From the NCBI GenBank assembly GCA_031290695.1, contig JAITNB010000093.1, forward strand, positions 1 through 5,992: a stretch of DNA of 5,992 nt. Reading direction: 5' to 3'. Source of the stretch: Coriobacteriales bacterium (GTDB lineage Bacteria > Actinomycetota > Coriobacteriia > Coriobacteriales > UBA8131). How positions within the stretch are numbered: position 1 is the first letter of the stretch; each line of letters starts with the position of its first letter. Shown piece by piece: positions 1 to 5,908 of this stretch. The notes under the pieces were generated by a model. The model had not been told where the DNA came from. It was given only the letters and a program-made list of their open reading frames with translations, and searched no databases. Made by a program: the position numbers and the translations under genes.

Positions 1-33
1 GACGCAGAGCCTCAGTGGTTGGGATAAGTGCGC

Positions 34-39
34 TATAAT
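34..39 (+). promoter_or_regulatory. Candidate -10 element of the yebC promoter
   Basis: A perfect TATAAT hexamer lies 38 bases before the yebC start codon, which would put transcription start near base 46 and give a leader of about 30 bases. No good -35 hexamer is visible at 16-18 bases upstream (the 17-base spacing gives CTCAGT), so either the promoter depends on its strong -10 or the match is partly chance. Only 33 bases of upstream sequence are available, so transcription from a gene further upstream cannot be excluded. Confidence 0.45.
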
Positions 40-77
40 ACAGGCACCCGATTAACCGTGATACGAAAGGTTCTTCC

Positions 78-836
78 ATGTCAGGACACTCTAAGTGGGC
101 TACCACCAAACATCGCAAGGCCGCGCAGGACGCAAAGCGCAGCGCGGTCTTCTCCAAGCTTTCACGTAACATCACCGTTGCCGCCAAGGAGGGGGGCGAC
201 CCCAACCCCGACAACAACGCCTCGCTAGCGGCGGCCATCGCCAAGGCCAAGGGGTACTCGCTTCCCAAAGACAAGATCGACGCCGCCATCAAGAAGGCCT
301 TTGGCAGTGGCAGCGACGGCGCCAACTACGAGAATGTCGTCTACGAGGGATACGGCCCGGCCGGCGTCGCGGTCTACATCGAGGCGCTTACCGACAACCG
401 CAACCGTACTGCCGCCGACGTGCGCTCGGCCTTTAGCCACAGCGGCGGCAACCTGGGAACCACCGGGGGCGTCGCGTTCCAGTTCGAGCGCAAGGGTCAG
501 CTCACCATCGACAAGGCGCAGTCGCCCAACGAGGACGAGTTCATGATGCAGGTCGCCGAGGCCGGGGGAGACGACTACGAGGACGCCGGCGACGAGTGGG
601 TCATCCTTACGGCGCCCGGCGGGCTTGCCACGGCGCGCAAGGGGCTGGAGGACCAGGGCATCGAGGTGAGGGGCTACGAGCTCATCATGCAGCCCACCAC
701 CCCCACCGAGGTAACGGTGAGCGACGCCAAGAAAGTCATGCGCCTCATCGACAAGCTCGAGGAGTTGGAAGACCTGCAAAACGTCTACCACACCATGGAT
801 ATCACCGACGAGATCGCCGCCGCGCTGGACGAGTGA
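78..836 (+). CDS. yebC: YebC/PmpR/TACO1-family regulatory or translation factor
   Basis: This 252-residue protein is a full-length YebC-family member; family members are usually about 240-250 residues. The signature N-terminus is visible (MSGHSKW, then KHRKAAQDAKR and FSKL, residues 1-28), followed by the mid-protein blocks GYGPAGVA and DNRNRTAADVR (about residues 91-116) and GGNLGTTGGVAF (about 123-134). The C-terminal third carries the acidic helix typical of the family. YebC/PmpR proteins were first described as DNA-binding transcriptional regulators; later work on YebC and mitochondrial TACO1 points to a ribosome-associated role in relieving translation stalls, for example at proline runs. 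The protein is expected to be cytosolic. The start is supported by GAAAGG (65-70) seven bases before the ATG. In many bacteria yebC sits next to ruvC; here the downstream neighbour is an unrelated convergent gene. Family assignment is firm, molecular role is inferred. Confidence 0.95.
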   Translation: MSGHSKWATTKHRKAAQDAKRSAVFSKLSRNITVAAKEGGDPNPDNNASLAAAIAKAKGYSLPKDKIDAAIKKAFGSGSDGANYENVVYEGYGPAGVAVYIEALTDNRNRTAADVRSAFSHSGGNLGTTGGVAFQFERKGQLTIDKAQSPNEDEFMMQVAEAGGDDYEDAGDEWVILTAPGGLATARKGLEDQGIEVRGYELIMQPTTPTEVTVSDAKKVMRLIDKLEELEDLQNVYHTMDITDEIAAALDE

Positions 837-849
837 CGCAGCTGGTGCC

Positions 850-1362
850 CTAAAGGACCGAGTAATTCAAGCAGGCACGCTTGCGCGACAGGCGTGCCTT
901 TCCTGTTATATGGGTGGGGGTGAGCCTGAGAATCGCCACCGTAGCGAGCCCAACCGCGATAAAATCGGTGACCACCTCCGCAGGAAGGCTGCCGTCTGAG
1001 AACCGGTCGACCAGGGCAGTGAGTATGCGCAGCCTCTCGCCCTCATCCTCGACGACCGTCATCTCGCCATGCACGACGGCAGACGAGAAGGCCGTGGTGA
1101 ACTGCTCGTAGATGACGTCGGCGGTCTGTGTGACAAAATACGACACCTGTGGATTGGCACGTATGTTGTCGAGCTTCTCGCCTTCGGTGCCCGTGTGAAA
1201 GTAGAGGTTCCCGTCCTCAAGCAGCACATGATTGAGCGCTGCGGTAGCGGGACGGCCCTGTTCGTCGACGGTTGCCAACACCCCGTGCTCCGTCTCGCGG
1301 ATAATCTCGTAGGCCTTCTCCTGTGAAAGCGCACGACTTTCTCTCCTCACCACTCCACGCAT
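850..1362 (-). CDS. Pyridoxamine 5'-phosphate oxidase-like (NimA-type) flavoprotein
   Basis: This 170-residue protein matches the small split-barrel FMN-binding family that includes 5-nitroimidazole-resistance NimA proteins. Visible family features are the first strand and turn GVLATVDEQGRPATAALN (about residues 27-44), the block LYFHTGTEGEKLDNIRANPQVSYFV (about 53-77) with the FMN-contact histidine at residue 56, the strand AVVHGEMTVVED (about 95-106), and the closing ITGKARLSRKR segment (about 152-162). It has no signal peptide or membrane segment, so it should be cytosolic. Members reduce or bind small molecules with FMN (or occasionally F420 or haem); the substrate cannot be read from the sequence. 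The start is supported by AGGGAG about five bases before the ATG on the minus strand. It converges on yebC with a 13-bp gap and diverges from the nap operon across a 172-bp intergenic region, so shared redox or anaerobic control is plausible. NimA-like function is possible, not demonstrated. Confidence 0.85.
   Translation of the reverse strand: MRGVVRRESRALSQEKAYEIIRETEHGVLATVDEQGRPATAALNHVLLEDGNLYFHTGTEGEKLDNIRANPQVSYFVTQTADVIYEQFTTAFSSAVVHGEMTVVEDEGERLRILTALVDRFSDGSLPAEVVTDFIAVGLATVAILRLTPTHITGKARLSRKRACLNYSVL
873..902 (+). terminator. Probable intrinsic terminator of yebC
   Basis: A perfect 8-bp stem (AGGCACGC at 873-880 pairing with GCGTGCCT at 892-899) encloses an 11-base loop and runs into a short T-rich tail (TTTCCTGTT, starting at 899). 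It begins 37 bases after the yebC stop codon. The tail is short, so termination may be incomplete. The hairpin lies inside the coding sequence of the convergent flavoprotein gene, where it encodes residues 155-164 in antisense. Read on the minus strand it is not followed by a T tract. Confidence 0.6.
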
Positions 1363-1427
1363 GCCGTCTCCCTACTCTGAGGTTGCGGTCTGGGAACCTT
1401 AAAAAGCCCTCTTCATTCTCGCAGACC

Positions 1428-1456
1428 ATCAAACTCCCAAACTTGATATTTGTCAA
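1428..1456 (-). promoter_or_regulatory. Candidate sigma70-type promoter of the flavoprotein gene
   Basis: On the minus strand a perfect TTGACA (-35, bases 1456-1451) is followed after exactly 17 bases by TTTGAT (-10, bases 1433-1428, four of six consensus matches). Transcription would start near 1421, giving a leader of about 59 bases. The -35 hexamer is embedded in the central palindrome of the Crp/Fnr-like dyad, so a protein bound there would be expected to block this promoter. The TTGAC arises partly from the palindrome itself, so the -35 match may be coincidental. Confidence 0.4.
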
Positions 1457-1472
1457 TATTGACGCATATCAA
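1443..1472. promoter_or_regulatory. Mirrored double Crp/Fnr-type operator
   Basis: The 30-bp segment is a dyad centred between 1457 and 1458: outer arms TTGATAT (1443-1449) and ATATCAA (1466-1472), and a perfect 12-bp inner palindrome GTCAATATTGAC (1452-1463); 26 of 30 positions are symmetric. It resolves into two 14-bp boxes, TTGAT-N4-GTCAA (1443-1456) and TTGAC-N4-ATCAA (1459-1472), each one substitution from the classical FNR consensus TTGAT-N4-ATCAA. They are two bases apart, 16 bp centre to centre. It lies between the divergent flavoprotein gene and nap operon, a common place for anaerobic control. The regulator's identity is inferred; the partial Crp/Fnr-family gene at 5909 is the obvious candidate. 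Confidence 0.7.
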
Positions 1473-1500
1473 TTACAGGAACATGCCCACATCCTAGCAT
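1472..1500 (+). promoter_or_regulatory. Candidate activator-dependent promoter of the nap operon
   Basis: ATTACA (1472-1477, four of six matches to TTGACA) and TAGCAT (1495-1500, four of six matches to TATAAT) are separated by 17 bases. Transcription would start near 1507, leaving a 28-base leader before napG. With that start, the right-hand Crp/Fnr-like box is centred at -41.5, the standard class II activator position. Weak core hexamers plus this geometry fit an FNR-activated promoter. The start site is inferred from spacing only. Confidence 0.5.
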
Positions 1501-1534
1501 AGATACCAACCGGAAAAAGGGGAGTCAGGTTGCC

Positions 1535-2140
1535 ATGGTGTCATATGTCTCAAAAGGCATAGCGTCTGTTGTCGTTGGTCTGGCCGCCGCCCTTCAATTA
1601 TTTGAGCTTATGGATAATAGCGCGCCACTCCTGCGGCCACCCGGCGCCGGCGATGAGAAGACCTTCCTCTCGAAGTGCATACGCTGCGGCAAGTGCGCCC
1701 TTGCCTGCCCCTATGAGGTCATCAGGCTCGGTGGCTGCGACGACGGCGTTAACGGCGGCACGCCCCACCTCAAGCCGCGCGCCGGCGCCTGTCGTCTGTG
1801 CAATGGATTCCCCTGCACCACTGTCTGTCCTACCGGCGCGCTCGAACCCATCACCAACAAGCATGACGTGCGCATGGGGCTTGCTATCATCGACCGTGAC
1901 CTTTGTGTTGCCCTCAAGGGCATACGCTGTGAGGTCTGCTATCGCGTCTGCCCCCTCATCGACGAGGCGATCACCATCAAATACGCCCTCCGCGAAGGCG
2001 ACGATCGCCATGCGATATTCGAGCCGGTTATCAACAGTGACGTATGCACAGGCTGTGGCATCTGCGAGGAACGCTGCGTCATAGACAGCCCGGCAGTGGC
2101 AATCAGGGTCAAGCCCCAGGAGCTATGGGACCGGTTCTAG
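1535..2140 (+). CDS. napG: NapG-type ferredoxin with four [4Fe-4S] clusters
   Basis: This 201-residue protein has the NapG/MauM ferredoxin layout: four cysteine groups, at residues 48/51/54/58 (CIRCGKCALACP), 86/89/94/98 (C-x2-C-x4-C-x3-CP), 124/132/135/139 (C-x7-C-x2-C-x3-CP) and 171/174/177/181 (CTGCGICEERC), enough for four [4Fe-4S] clusters. Its role in Nap systems is to carry electrons from the NapH quinol dehydrogenase towards NapA. The N-terminus has a hydrophobic stretch (about residues 8-23) but only one lysine before it and no twin-arginine, unlike typical NapG; no in-frame upstream codon supplies one. It may be a signal anchor or may face the cytoplasm. AAGGGGAG (1517-1524) is ten bases from the ATG, a rather long gap; a weaker AGG (1527-1529) is closer. 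First gene of the operon, 63 bases before napA. Confidence 0.87.
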   Translation: MVSYVSKGIASVVVGLAAALQLFELMDNSAPLLRPPGAGDEKTFLSKCIRCGKCALACPYEVIRLGGCDDGVNGGTPHLKPRAGACRLCNGFPCTTVCPTGALEPITNKHDVRMGLAIIDRDLCVALKGIRCEVCYRVCPLIDEAITIKYALREGDDRHAIFEPVINSDVCTGCGICEERCVIDSPAVAIRVKPQELWDRF

Positions 2141-2192
2141 CCTGGGGAAGAAACAAACGGGAAGCAATGCAGGAGCACCGCAGGAGACAGAG

Positions 2193-2198
2193 AAGGAG
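2193..2198 (+). promoter_or_regulatory. Ribosome binding site that fixes the napA start
   Basis: AAGGAG ends five bases before the ATG at 2204. An in-frame GTG at 2198 would overlap this Shine-Dalgarno sequence and therefore cannot use it, so the ATG is preferred. Two further AGGAG motifs occur just upstream (2171-2175 and 2182-2186). Confidence 0.75.
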
Positions 2199-2203
2199 TG
2201 ACT

Positions 2204-4753
2204 ATGGACGTAACAAGGAGGAGCTTTATCAAGGCGGCAGCAGTGGGGATGGCCTGTGCTGCGGCAGGGGTCACGGCTGGTTGCACGCCCAACCAGTCAG
2301 GTGATGTTGACGGCGCTGGGGAGGCCGTCAAGACCAAGGCGGTCTGCCGCTTCTGCGGCACCGGCTGCGGCGTCATCTGCGAGACACAGGACGGTAGGCT
2401 TACCACCACCTATGGCGACCCTGACAACCAGTCGAACAAGGGCCTCAATTGCATCAAGGGCCTCTACCTCGCCAAGATACTCTACGGGGAGGACCGCCTC
2501 ACCAAGCCGCTCATCCGCGATGACAACACCACCAAGGGAACGGCCAGTGGCCTGAGGGAAGCCACTTGGGAAGAAGCCCTCGACCTGGTTGCCCACCGTC
2601 TCAGGATCGCCTGGCTGGCCGACAAGGCTCGCATTGCGTTCTGGGGTTCTGGCCAACAGCCCATCACCGAGGGTTATGTGACCGCCAAGTTCTGGAAGGC
2701 GGGGCTTCTGAGCAACAACATCGATCCCAACGCCCGTCTGTGCATGGCGAGCGCCGTGGTCGCCTTCATGAATGTCTTTCAAACCGACGAGCCTATGGGC
2801 TCCTACGCCGACCTCGACGAGGCCGACGTGTTCGTGACCTGGGGCGCCAACATGGCAGAGGCGCACCCCGTGCTCTACTCGCGCCTCACTGCCCGCAAGG
2901 TCGCAGACAGCAACGTTAAACACTACGACCTCACCACCTTGCGCACCCGCACGAGCGAGACAGCCAACAAGGTGCTCGTCTTCACACCCGGCACCGACCT
3001 CGCCATCGCCAACTGCATCTGCAACTACCTTCTCCAAAACGACCTCTATGACCACGAGTTTGTAGCCGCCCACGTTCAGTTCAAAGAAGGCGCGGAGAAT
3101 ATCGGGGACGCCTATGAGGACGCCTATGATGCCAGCGAGCAGGGCCAGAAGGTCAACGACGTGAAGCCTGTCGACCTTGCCCAATTTGCCGCGCGTATGA
3201 GCAAGTACACCTTTGAGTACGTCGCGCAGTTGAGCGGTGTAGCAGCCGCCGACCTTGAGGAACTCGCGAAGCTCTTTGCAAACCCGAGCACGCGCATCAT
3301 GTCGCTATGGACGATGGGTGTGAACCAACACAACCGTGGCACCTGGATGAACCACTGCATCTACAACATCCATCTGCTCAGCGGCAAGATATCCAAACCG
3401 GGCAGTGGCCCCTTTAGCCTCACAGGACAGCCGAGTGCCTGTGGCACGGCCCGCGAGGTAGGCCTGTTCGCCCACCGTCTTCCGGCCGACCTCGTGGTCA
3501 ACAACCCACAGCACCGCCGCTATGCCGAGGCCATCTGGGACCTGCCCTCTGGTTACCTCGACGCTATCCAGGCGCCGGGCTTTCATACGGTGAAGATCTT
3601 TCGCGAGCTCTCCAAGGGGAATATGGACTTCCTGTGGTCGGCTGCCAACAACTGGGCGGTCTCGATGCCCAACCTCACACGCTTCCTGGGCAAGGCACCC
3701 GAGTACCAGGGCATCATCGACACCTTCATCGTCGTCAACGAGGTCTACCCCACGCTCTCGACCCAGTATGCCGACGTGGTGTTCCCCGCGGCCATGTGGG
3801 TGGAGCGTGAGGGCCAGTACGGCAACGCCGAGCGTCGCACCGCCATCTTCGAGAAGGCGGTCGATCCTCCGGGTGAGGCCAAGTGGGAGGTCTGGATAAT
3901 GGCGCAGGTCGCCAAGCGCGTGCTGGCAAACACGAAGATAGGAGGCACGCCCGCGTTTGAACAGCTCTTTGGCTTTATCTGGAACAGCGAAACCAACGAC
4001 CTCGACGGGGACGCGCGCGACATCAACCGGCGTATCTTCGAGGAATACCGCATCTTCTCAAACCCCGAACTTCTCCCCGCTGCGCAGGCAATAAATGCTA
4101 ATACAGAAAGCAAGTTTGAGACAGGCTTGAAGATGGAGGCCAAGCAGCTCGCCCCCTACGACGAATACCTTGAGAACAACGGCCTCACCTGGCCGGTGCG
4201 GGAGGTCAACGGTCGCTGGCTTGCCACTACGTGGCGTTTTGCCAACGGTGCGCAGGAGGAGGGGTTTGACCAGATAGGTATCGAGCAATACGGCGATCAG
4301 GGCCTACCCGGTAATGTGAGCTTCTACAAGAGCGCCGGCAAAAAGCCGTCTGCCGTGTTCAGGCCATACGAGCCACCGGCCGAGGTACCCGATGTCTCAT
4401 ACCCCTTCTGGTTCTGCACCGGCCGTCTGCTTGAACACTGGCATACCGGCTCGATGACCCGCCGTGTTCCCGAGCTCGCGACTGCCCTGCCCGAGGCGCT
4501 TCTTGAGATGAACGATGAAGACTGCACATCCCTGGGCATCGTCAACGGCGACCGCGTTAAAGTCACGTCGCGCCACGGCAGTTTCGAGATAACCGTAAGC
4601 ACCGCCAAACGCATGGCCCCATCCCCAGGCACGGTGTTCGCCCCCTTCTTTGCCGAGGAGGCGCTCATAAACCTCGCCGTCGAAGACTACTACTGCCCCC
4701 TCTCCAAAGAGCCCGACTTCAAAAAGACCTGCGTCAAGATAGAGAGAGCATAG
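2204..4753 (+). CDS. napA: Periplasmic-type nitrate reductase catalytic subunit NapA
   Basis: This 849-residue Mo-bis-MGD enzyme (E. coli NapA is about 830) reduces nitrate to nitrite outside the membrane. Residues counted from the ATG at 2204: Tat signal TRRSFIKA (4-11, arginines 5-6) and a hydrophobic stretch to about 26; [4Fe-4S] ligands C48, C51, C55 and C83; K85, matching the conserved lysine between cluster and cofactor; and C180 in NIDPNARLCMASAVVAF, the expected molybdenum ligand. Further NapA blocks are DEPMGSY, WGANMAEAHPVL, GVNQHNRGTWMN, SLTGQPSACGTAREVG, EGQYGNAERRT and LEHWHTGSMTRRVPEL. The last belongs to the C-terminal cofactor-binding domain. C27 follows TAG and could be a lipid-attachment site, which would help hold the enzyme on a monoderm cell. 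It is 15 bases before napD, its dedicated chaperone. The NapD partner and whole-length similarity favour NapA over assimilatory NasA or formate dehydrogenase; activity on nitrate is inferred from family. Confidence 0.95.
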   Translation: MDVTRRSFIKAAAVGMACAAAGVTAGCTPNQSGDVDGAGEAVKTKAVCRFCGTGCGVICETQDGRLTTTYGDPDNQSNKGLNCIKGLYLAKILYGEDRLTKPLIRDDNTTKGTASGLREATWEEALDLVAHRLRIAWLADKARIAFWGSGQQPITEGYVTAKFWKAGLLSNNIDPNARLCMASAVVAFMNVFQTDEPMGSYADLDEADVFVTWGANMAEAHPVLYSRLTARKVADSNVKHYDLTTLRTRTSETANKVLVFTPGTDLAIANCICNYLLQNDLYDHEFVAAHVQFKEGAENIGDAYEDAYDASEQGQKVNDVKPVDLAQFAARMSKYTFEYVAQLSGVAAADLEELAKLFANPSTRIMSLWTMGVNQHNRGTWMNHCIYNIHLLSGKISKPGSGPFSLTGQPSACGTAREVGLFAHRLPADLVVNNPQHRRYAEAIWDLPSGYLDAIQAPGFHTVKIFRELSKGNMDFLWSAANNWAVSMPNLTRFLGKAPEYQGIIDTFIVVNEVYPTLSTQYADVVFPAAMWVEREGQYGNAERRTAIFEKAVDPPGEAKWEVWIMAQVAKRVLANTKIGGTPAFEQLFGFIWNSETNDLDGDARDINRRIFEEYRIFSNPELLPAAQAINANTESKFETGLKMEAKQLAPYDEYLENNGLTWPVREVNGRWLATTWRFANGAQEEGFDQIGIEQYGDQGLPGNVSFYKSAGKKPSAVFRPYEPPAEVPDVSYPFWFCTGRLLEHWHTGSMTRRVPELATALPEALLEMNDEDCTSLGIVNGDRVKVTSRHGSFEITVSTAKRMAPSPGTVFAPFFAEEALINLAVEDYYCPLSKEPDFKKTCVKIERA

Positions 4754-4767
4754 AGAGGGAGGCGTGC

Positions 4768-5004
4768 ATGGTCATCTCAAGTTACGTCCTGGATACCCTG
4801 CCAAAACGCAGTGACGAAGCAGCACAGGCGGTTGTGCAACACCCTGGTGTCGAATTGCATGTGCGGGAGGACACGAAGCTTGTGGTGACCATCGAGGCCC
4901 CCAGCATCGACGCAACCTATGAGGTCGCCACTGCCCTCTCCCAAACTGCCGGTGTGCTTACTACCAGCCTCGTGTACTGCAACTTTGAAGACGAGGCCCG
5001 GTGA
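4768..5004 (+). CDS. napD: NapD-type chaperone for NapA maturation
   Basis: This 78-residue cytosolic protein (E. coli NapD is 87) has the small ferredoxin-like fold pattern of NapD: an opening strand MVISSYVLD, a helix with DEAAQAVVQHPGVE (about residues 16-29), strand KLVVTIEAP (about 37-45), helix TYEVATALSQTAGV (about 50-63), and the closing strand LTTSLVYCNFED that resembles the conserved GVL-x3-LVY ending of the family. NapD binds the NapA twin-arginine signal and delays export until the cofactor is inserted. Its presence straight after napA supports the Tat assignment. AGGGAGG (4756-4762) lies five bases before the ATG. Its stop codon overlaps the start of napH. Confidence 0.9.
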   Translation: MVISSYVLDTLPKRSDEAAQAVVQHPGVELHVREDTKLVVTIEAPSIDATYEVATALSQTAGVLTTSLVYCNFEDEAR

Positions 5005-5816
5005 GGGGCAGCATCAATATTGTGCGCCATGTGGTGCAATGTGTGGTACTGGCATTGTTTCTTGTACCGGGCATCGTCCATATGCTCACGGGTGCTCTGT
5101 CCGCAGAGGGCATCTTCTATGGGACCCTCTCGTCATCGACCGTCCTGCGCCACCTCGTCCTGGCCGACCCTTTTGCCGCCCTTGAGGTACTGGCTGCCTC
5201 AAAACAACTGCCAGCCCCCTTCCTGCTCATCGGCGCAGGGCTGGTCGCGTTGTTTTATGCCATCATCCGCGCCCGCGCCTTCTGCGGATGGATATGCCCC
5301 GTAGGCCTTTTCATGGAGATCGTGGATGTTATTCCTGGGCGTACCAGGAATAACAAGGCGATCTCTGCGCCCCGCTACACCAAGGTGGTTGTGGCGGGGG
5401 GTGTCCTTGTCCTCTCCGCACTCACCGCTCTGCCCGTTTTTGAGCTCGTCTCTCCCATTGGAGCGCTCTCAAGGGGCCTGGTGCTGGGCACCGCCCTGGG
5501 GTTCTGGTCGCTCGTGGCCGTCATCGTGTTGGAGTTCTCGTTTTCGGGGAGGCCCTGGTGCCGCTCGTTGTGTCCGCTCGGCGGGTTCTATGAACTCGTG
5601 GGGTATCTGGGCTTCGTGCGCATCAAGGCCCACACGGGATGTACGGCGTGTGACCGCTGCAAACAGGTGTGCCTGGCAAACCCGCGCATACTCGACCCAG
5701 TTATCACCGGCGAGGCCACCAGCGTTGTGGCCGGAGACTGTATGCTCTGCGCAAGATGCGTGGCAGTATGCCCACACGCGGTTCTCCACACGGGCTTATC
5801 CCTTCCCTTTACCTAA
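5001..5816 (+). CDS. napH: NapH-type membrane quinol dehydrogenase with Fe-S clusters
   Basis: This 271-residue membrane protein has about four transmembrane segments (roughly residues 10-30, 73-91, 128-148 and 160-181) and two CxxxCP motifs on the cytoplasmic side, CGWICP (95-100) and CRSLCP (187-192), both characteristic of NapH. The C-terminal cytoplasmic region carries two ferredoxin cysteine groups, C214/217/220/224 and C247/250/253/257. The first group ends CL rather than the common CP. In Nap systems NapH oxidises quinol (menaquinol expected here) and passes electrons to NapG. The GTG start overlaps the napD stop by four bases (GTGA), indicating translational coupling; GAGG (4993-4996) is four bases upstream. 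Related membrane ferredoxins (CcoG, NosR-like) are alternatives, but context and length favour NapH. No clear terminator follows it. A strong inverted repeat lies within the gene. Confidence 0.9.
   Translation: MRGSINIVRHVVQCVVLALFLVPGIVHMLTGALSAEGIFYGTLSSSTVLRHLVLADPFAALEVLAASKQLPAPFLLIGAGLVALFYAIIRARAFCGWICPVGLFMEIVDVIPGRTRNNKAISAPRYTKVVVAGGVLVLSALTALPVFELVSPIGALSRGLVLGTALGFWSLVAVIVLEFSFSGRPWCRSLCPLGGFYELVGYLGFVRIKAHTGCTACDRCKQVCLANPRILDPVITGEATSVVAGDCMLCARCVAVCPHAVLHTGLSLPFT
5327..5355. repeat. Perfect 12-bp inverted repeat inside napH
   Basis: TGTTATTCCTGG (5327-5338) and CCAGGAATAACA (5344-5355) are exact reverse complements around a 5-base loop, GCGTA. In RNA this would make a stable 12-bp hairpin. 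It encodes NapH residues 109-119 (DVIPGRTRNNK) in the cytoplasmic loop after the first CxxxCP motif. It is not followed by a T tract (CAAGGCG follows), so it is not a standard terminator. The arms are richer in A and T than the surrounding gene. Confidence 0.8.
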
Positions 5817-5869
5817 GGCAACAGGCACCGTCTCCTCTGTGCTGAGTGCTGTTTGCTCATTTGAGGCAG

Positions 5870-5875
5870 TATAAT
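5870..5875 (+). promoter_or_regulatory. Candidate -10 element for the Crp/Fnr-family regulator gene
   Basis: A perfect TATAAT sits 33 bases before the regulator's ATG, in the 92-bp gap after napH, and would start transcription near 5882. The -35 region at 17-base spacing (TGCTGT, 5847-5852) matches the consensus poorly. This suggests the regulator can be transcribed apart from nap, although no convincing terminator separates them. Confidence 0.45.
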
Positions 5876-5908
5876 GGTCGTGAGGACATCCAACGGGAGG
5901 GAGTGACG

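Noticed and set aside
225..791. Long minus-strand open frame (188 codons) opposite yebC
   Set aside because: It lies wholly antisense to a clearly conserved yebC and has low-complexity valine/glycine/leucine-rich content typical of the reverse of a high-GC gene.
1217..1456. Minus-strand open frame starting inside the operator dyad
   Set aside because: Overlaps the well-supported flavoprotein gene in another frame, has no ribosome binding site and no recognisable motif.
2198..2200. GTG as the napA start
   Set aside because: It overlaps the AAGGAG ribosome binding site; the ATG at 2204 has ideal spacing and keeps the Tat motif intact.
2044..2304. Small plus-strand open frame bridging the napG-napA gap
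   Set aside because: Out of frame with both flanking genes, overlapping conserved cysteine codons of napG and the Tat signal of napA, and no family resemblance. The gap itself only holds repeated AGGAG motifs.
2297..3184. 295-codon minus-strand open frame opposite napA
   Set aside because: Entirely antisense to conserved NapA sequence, with no recognisable motif; explained by GC bias at third positions.
4091..4120. Locally AT-rich patch in napA
   Set aside because: The reading frame and family alignment continue through it; it is too short to indicate transfer or insertion.
5818..5856. Possible terminator hairpin after napH (GCAC/GTGC with outer ACAG/CTGT)
   Set aside because: The stem is interrupted by a six-base bulge, the loop is ten bases and no T run follows, so it does not meet the standard of an intrinsic terminator.
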